NCBI GenBank assembly: GCA_964511185.1
Contig: CAZEDU010000191.1
Span: forward strand, 1-5,802
Reading direction: 5' to 3'
Length of the DNA: 5,802 nucleotides
Source of the DNA: CAZEDU01 sp964511185
Lineage (GTDB): Bacteria; Myxococcota; Myxococcia; Myxococcales; Myxococcaceae
Made by a program: the position numbers and the translations under genes. Positions 5,524-5,802 of the stretch are shown piece after piece (position 1 is the first letter of the stretch; every line of letters begins with the position of its first letter). Below the pieces are notes generated by a model, which saw only the letters and a list, made by a program, of their open reading frames with translations, ran no database searches and had not been told where the DNA came from.

Positions 5524-5620
5524 GTTGCGCCGTGGCTTGCCGGCCCGCTGCGCGCGGATCGCACGTGGACGTTGGTGGCGACACCGCGAACGGCAAGGCG
5601 CCCGTATCGCGGAACGCGGA

Positions 5621-5802
5621 TCACGGAACGACGACGATGATGCACGGGGCGCGAGACACCAACTCCTGGGAGACGCTGCCGAGCAGCAAGCCGGCGATTT
5701 GCCCACGTCCGCGTCGGCCCGCCACTAGGATGTCTGACCGCTCGCGCCGGGCCGCCTCGATGATTCCTTTCGCCGGATCTCCCCAGCCCGAGCGTATGCT
5801 GA
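5621..5802 (-). CDS. Universal stress protein (UspA family), C-terminal part, enters from right edge
   Basis: Reading leftward from the window edge, 59 residues are visible to TGA at 5621-5623; the N-terminus lies outside. The sequence has GDPAKGIIEAARRERSDILV followed by the nucleotide-binding loop GRRGRGQIAG-LLLGS (G-x2-G-x9-G-S) and the final strand APCIIVVVP. This is the typical end of a small cytoplasmic ATP-binding Usp domain; such proteins help survival under starvation or stress. The visible part is undamaged and in one frame, so the disturbed segment seems to end between 5524 and 5620. Whether one or two Usp domains exist cannot be told. Confidence 0.82.
   Translation of the reverse strand, partial: SIRSGWGDPAKGIIEAARRERSDILVAGRRGRGQIAGLLLGSVSQELVSRAPCIIVVVP

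Noticed and set aside
3055..5620. A transposon or integron as cause of the scrambling
   Set aside because: I saw no transposase or integrase fragment, terminal inverted repeats, attC-like sites or target duplications around the pieces.

Overview
The window is uniformly GC-rich bacterial DNA with ordinary Shine-Dalgarno sites, short gene spacing and 4-base start/stop overlaps. The gene families (soluble cytochrome P450, GST, SnoaL-like protein, TetR, PaaI-type thioesterase, LLM flavin monooxygenase, Baeyer-Villiger monooxygenase, acyl-CoA dehydrogenase, enoyl-CoA hydratase) are typical of a catabolically versatile, probably soil or environmental bacterium. The GST and UspA families fit a Gram-negative lineage slightly better than an actinomycete, but the species cannot be fixed from sequence alone.

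Region 1 (1-3028) is intact. A minus-strand operon runs SnoaL-like protein (1707-2162), cytochrome P450 (532-1710), then a glutathione S-transferase that leaves the window at base 1. The first two genes overlap by 4 bases (GTGA). The P450 stop codon lies at the edge of the GST ribosome binding site. A TetR-family regulator (2312-3028) is divergent, and the shared 149-base intergenic region contains an AT-rich island with an operator-like inverted repeat. This looks like a regulated oxidation and conjugation (detoxification or catabolic) module. No ferredoxin or reductase for the P450 is visible.

Region 2 (3055-5620) is a chain of broken gene pieces. In order they are: a PaaI-like thioesterase with a frameshift and no usable start (-); a Baeyer-Villiger monooxygenase N-terminus joined out of frame to a later part of the same protein (+); the first 28 codons of a zinc-type alcohol dehydrogenase (-); an alpha/beta-hydrolase C-terminus (+); an LLM flavin monooxygenase with a frameshift and a large internal deletion (-); a possible second hydrolase C-terminus (+); one intact XRE-cupin regulator (4512-5126, +); an acyl-CoA dehydrogenase C-terminus (-); a doubtful carboxymuconolactone-decarboxylase-like piece and an enoyl-CoA hydratase N-terminus (+). 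Bases 5524-5620 hold nothing I recognise. All the enzyme families fit one theme, oxidative ring or ketone degradation followed by beta-oxidation. This suggests either the wreck of a former catabolic cluster or a chimeric assembly.

Region 3 (5621-5802) is the C-terminal part of a universal stress protein (-) that enters from beyond the right edge.

I found no rRNA, tRNA, CRISPR array, transposase or insertion-sequence end. The most noteworthy signal is the density of gene breakpoints in region 2 around a single untouched regulator; its biological reality depends on read-level checks.
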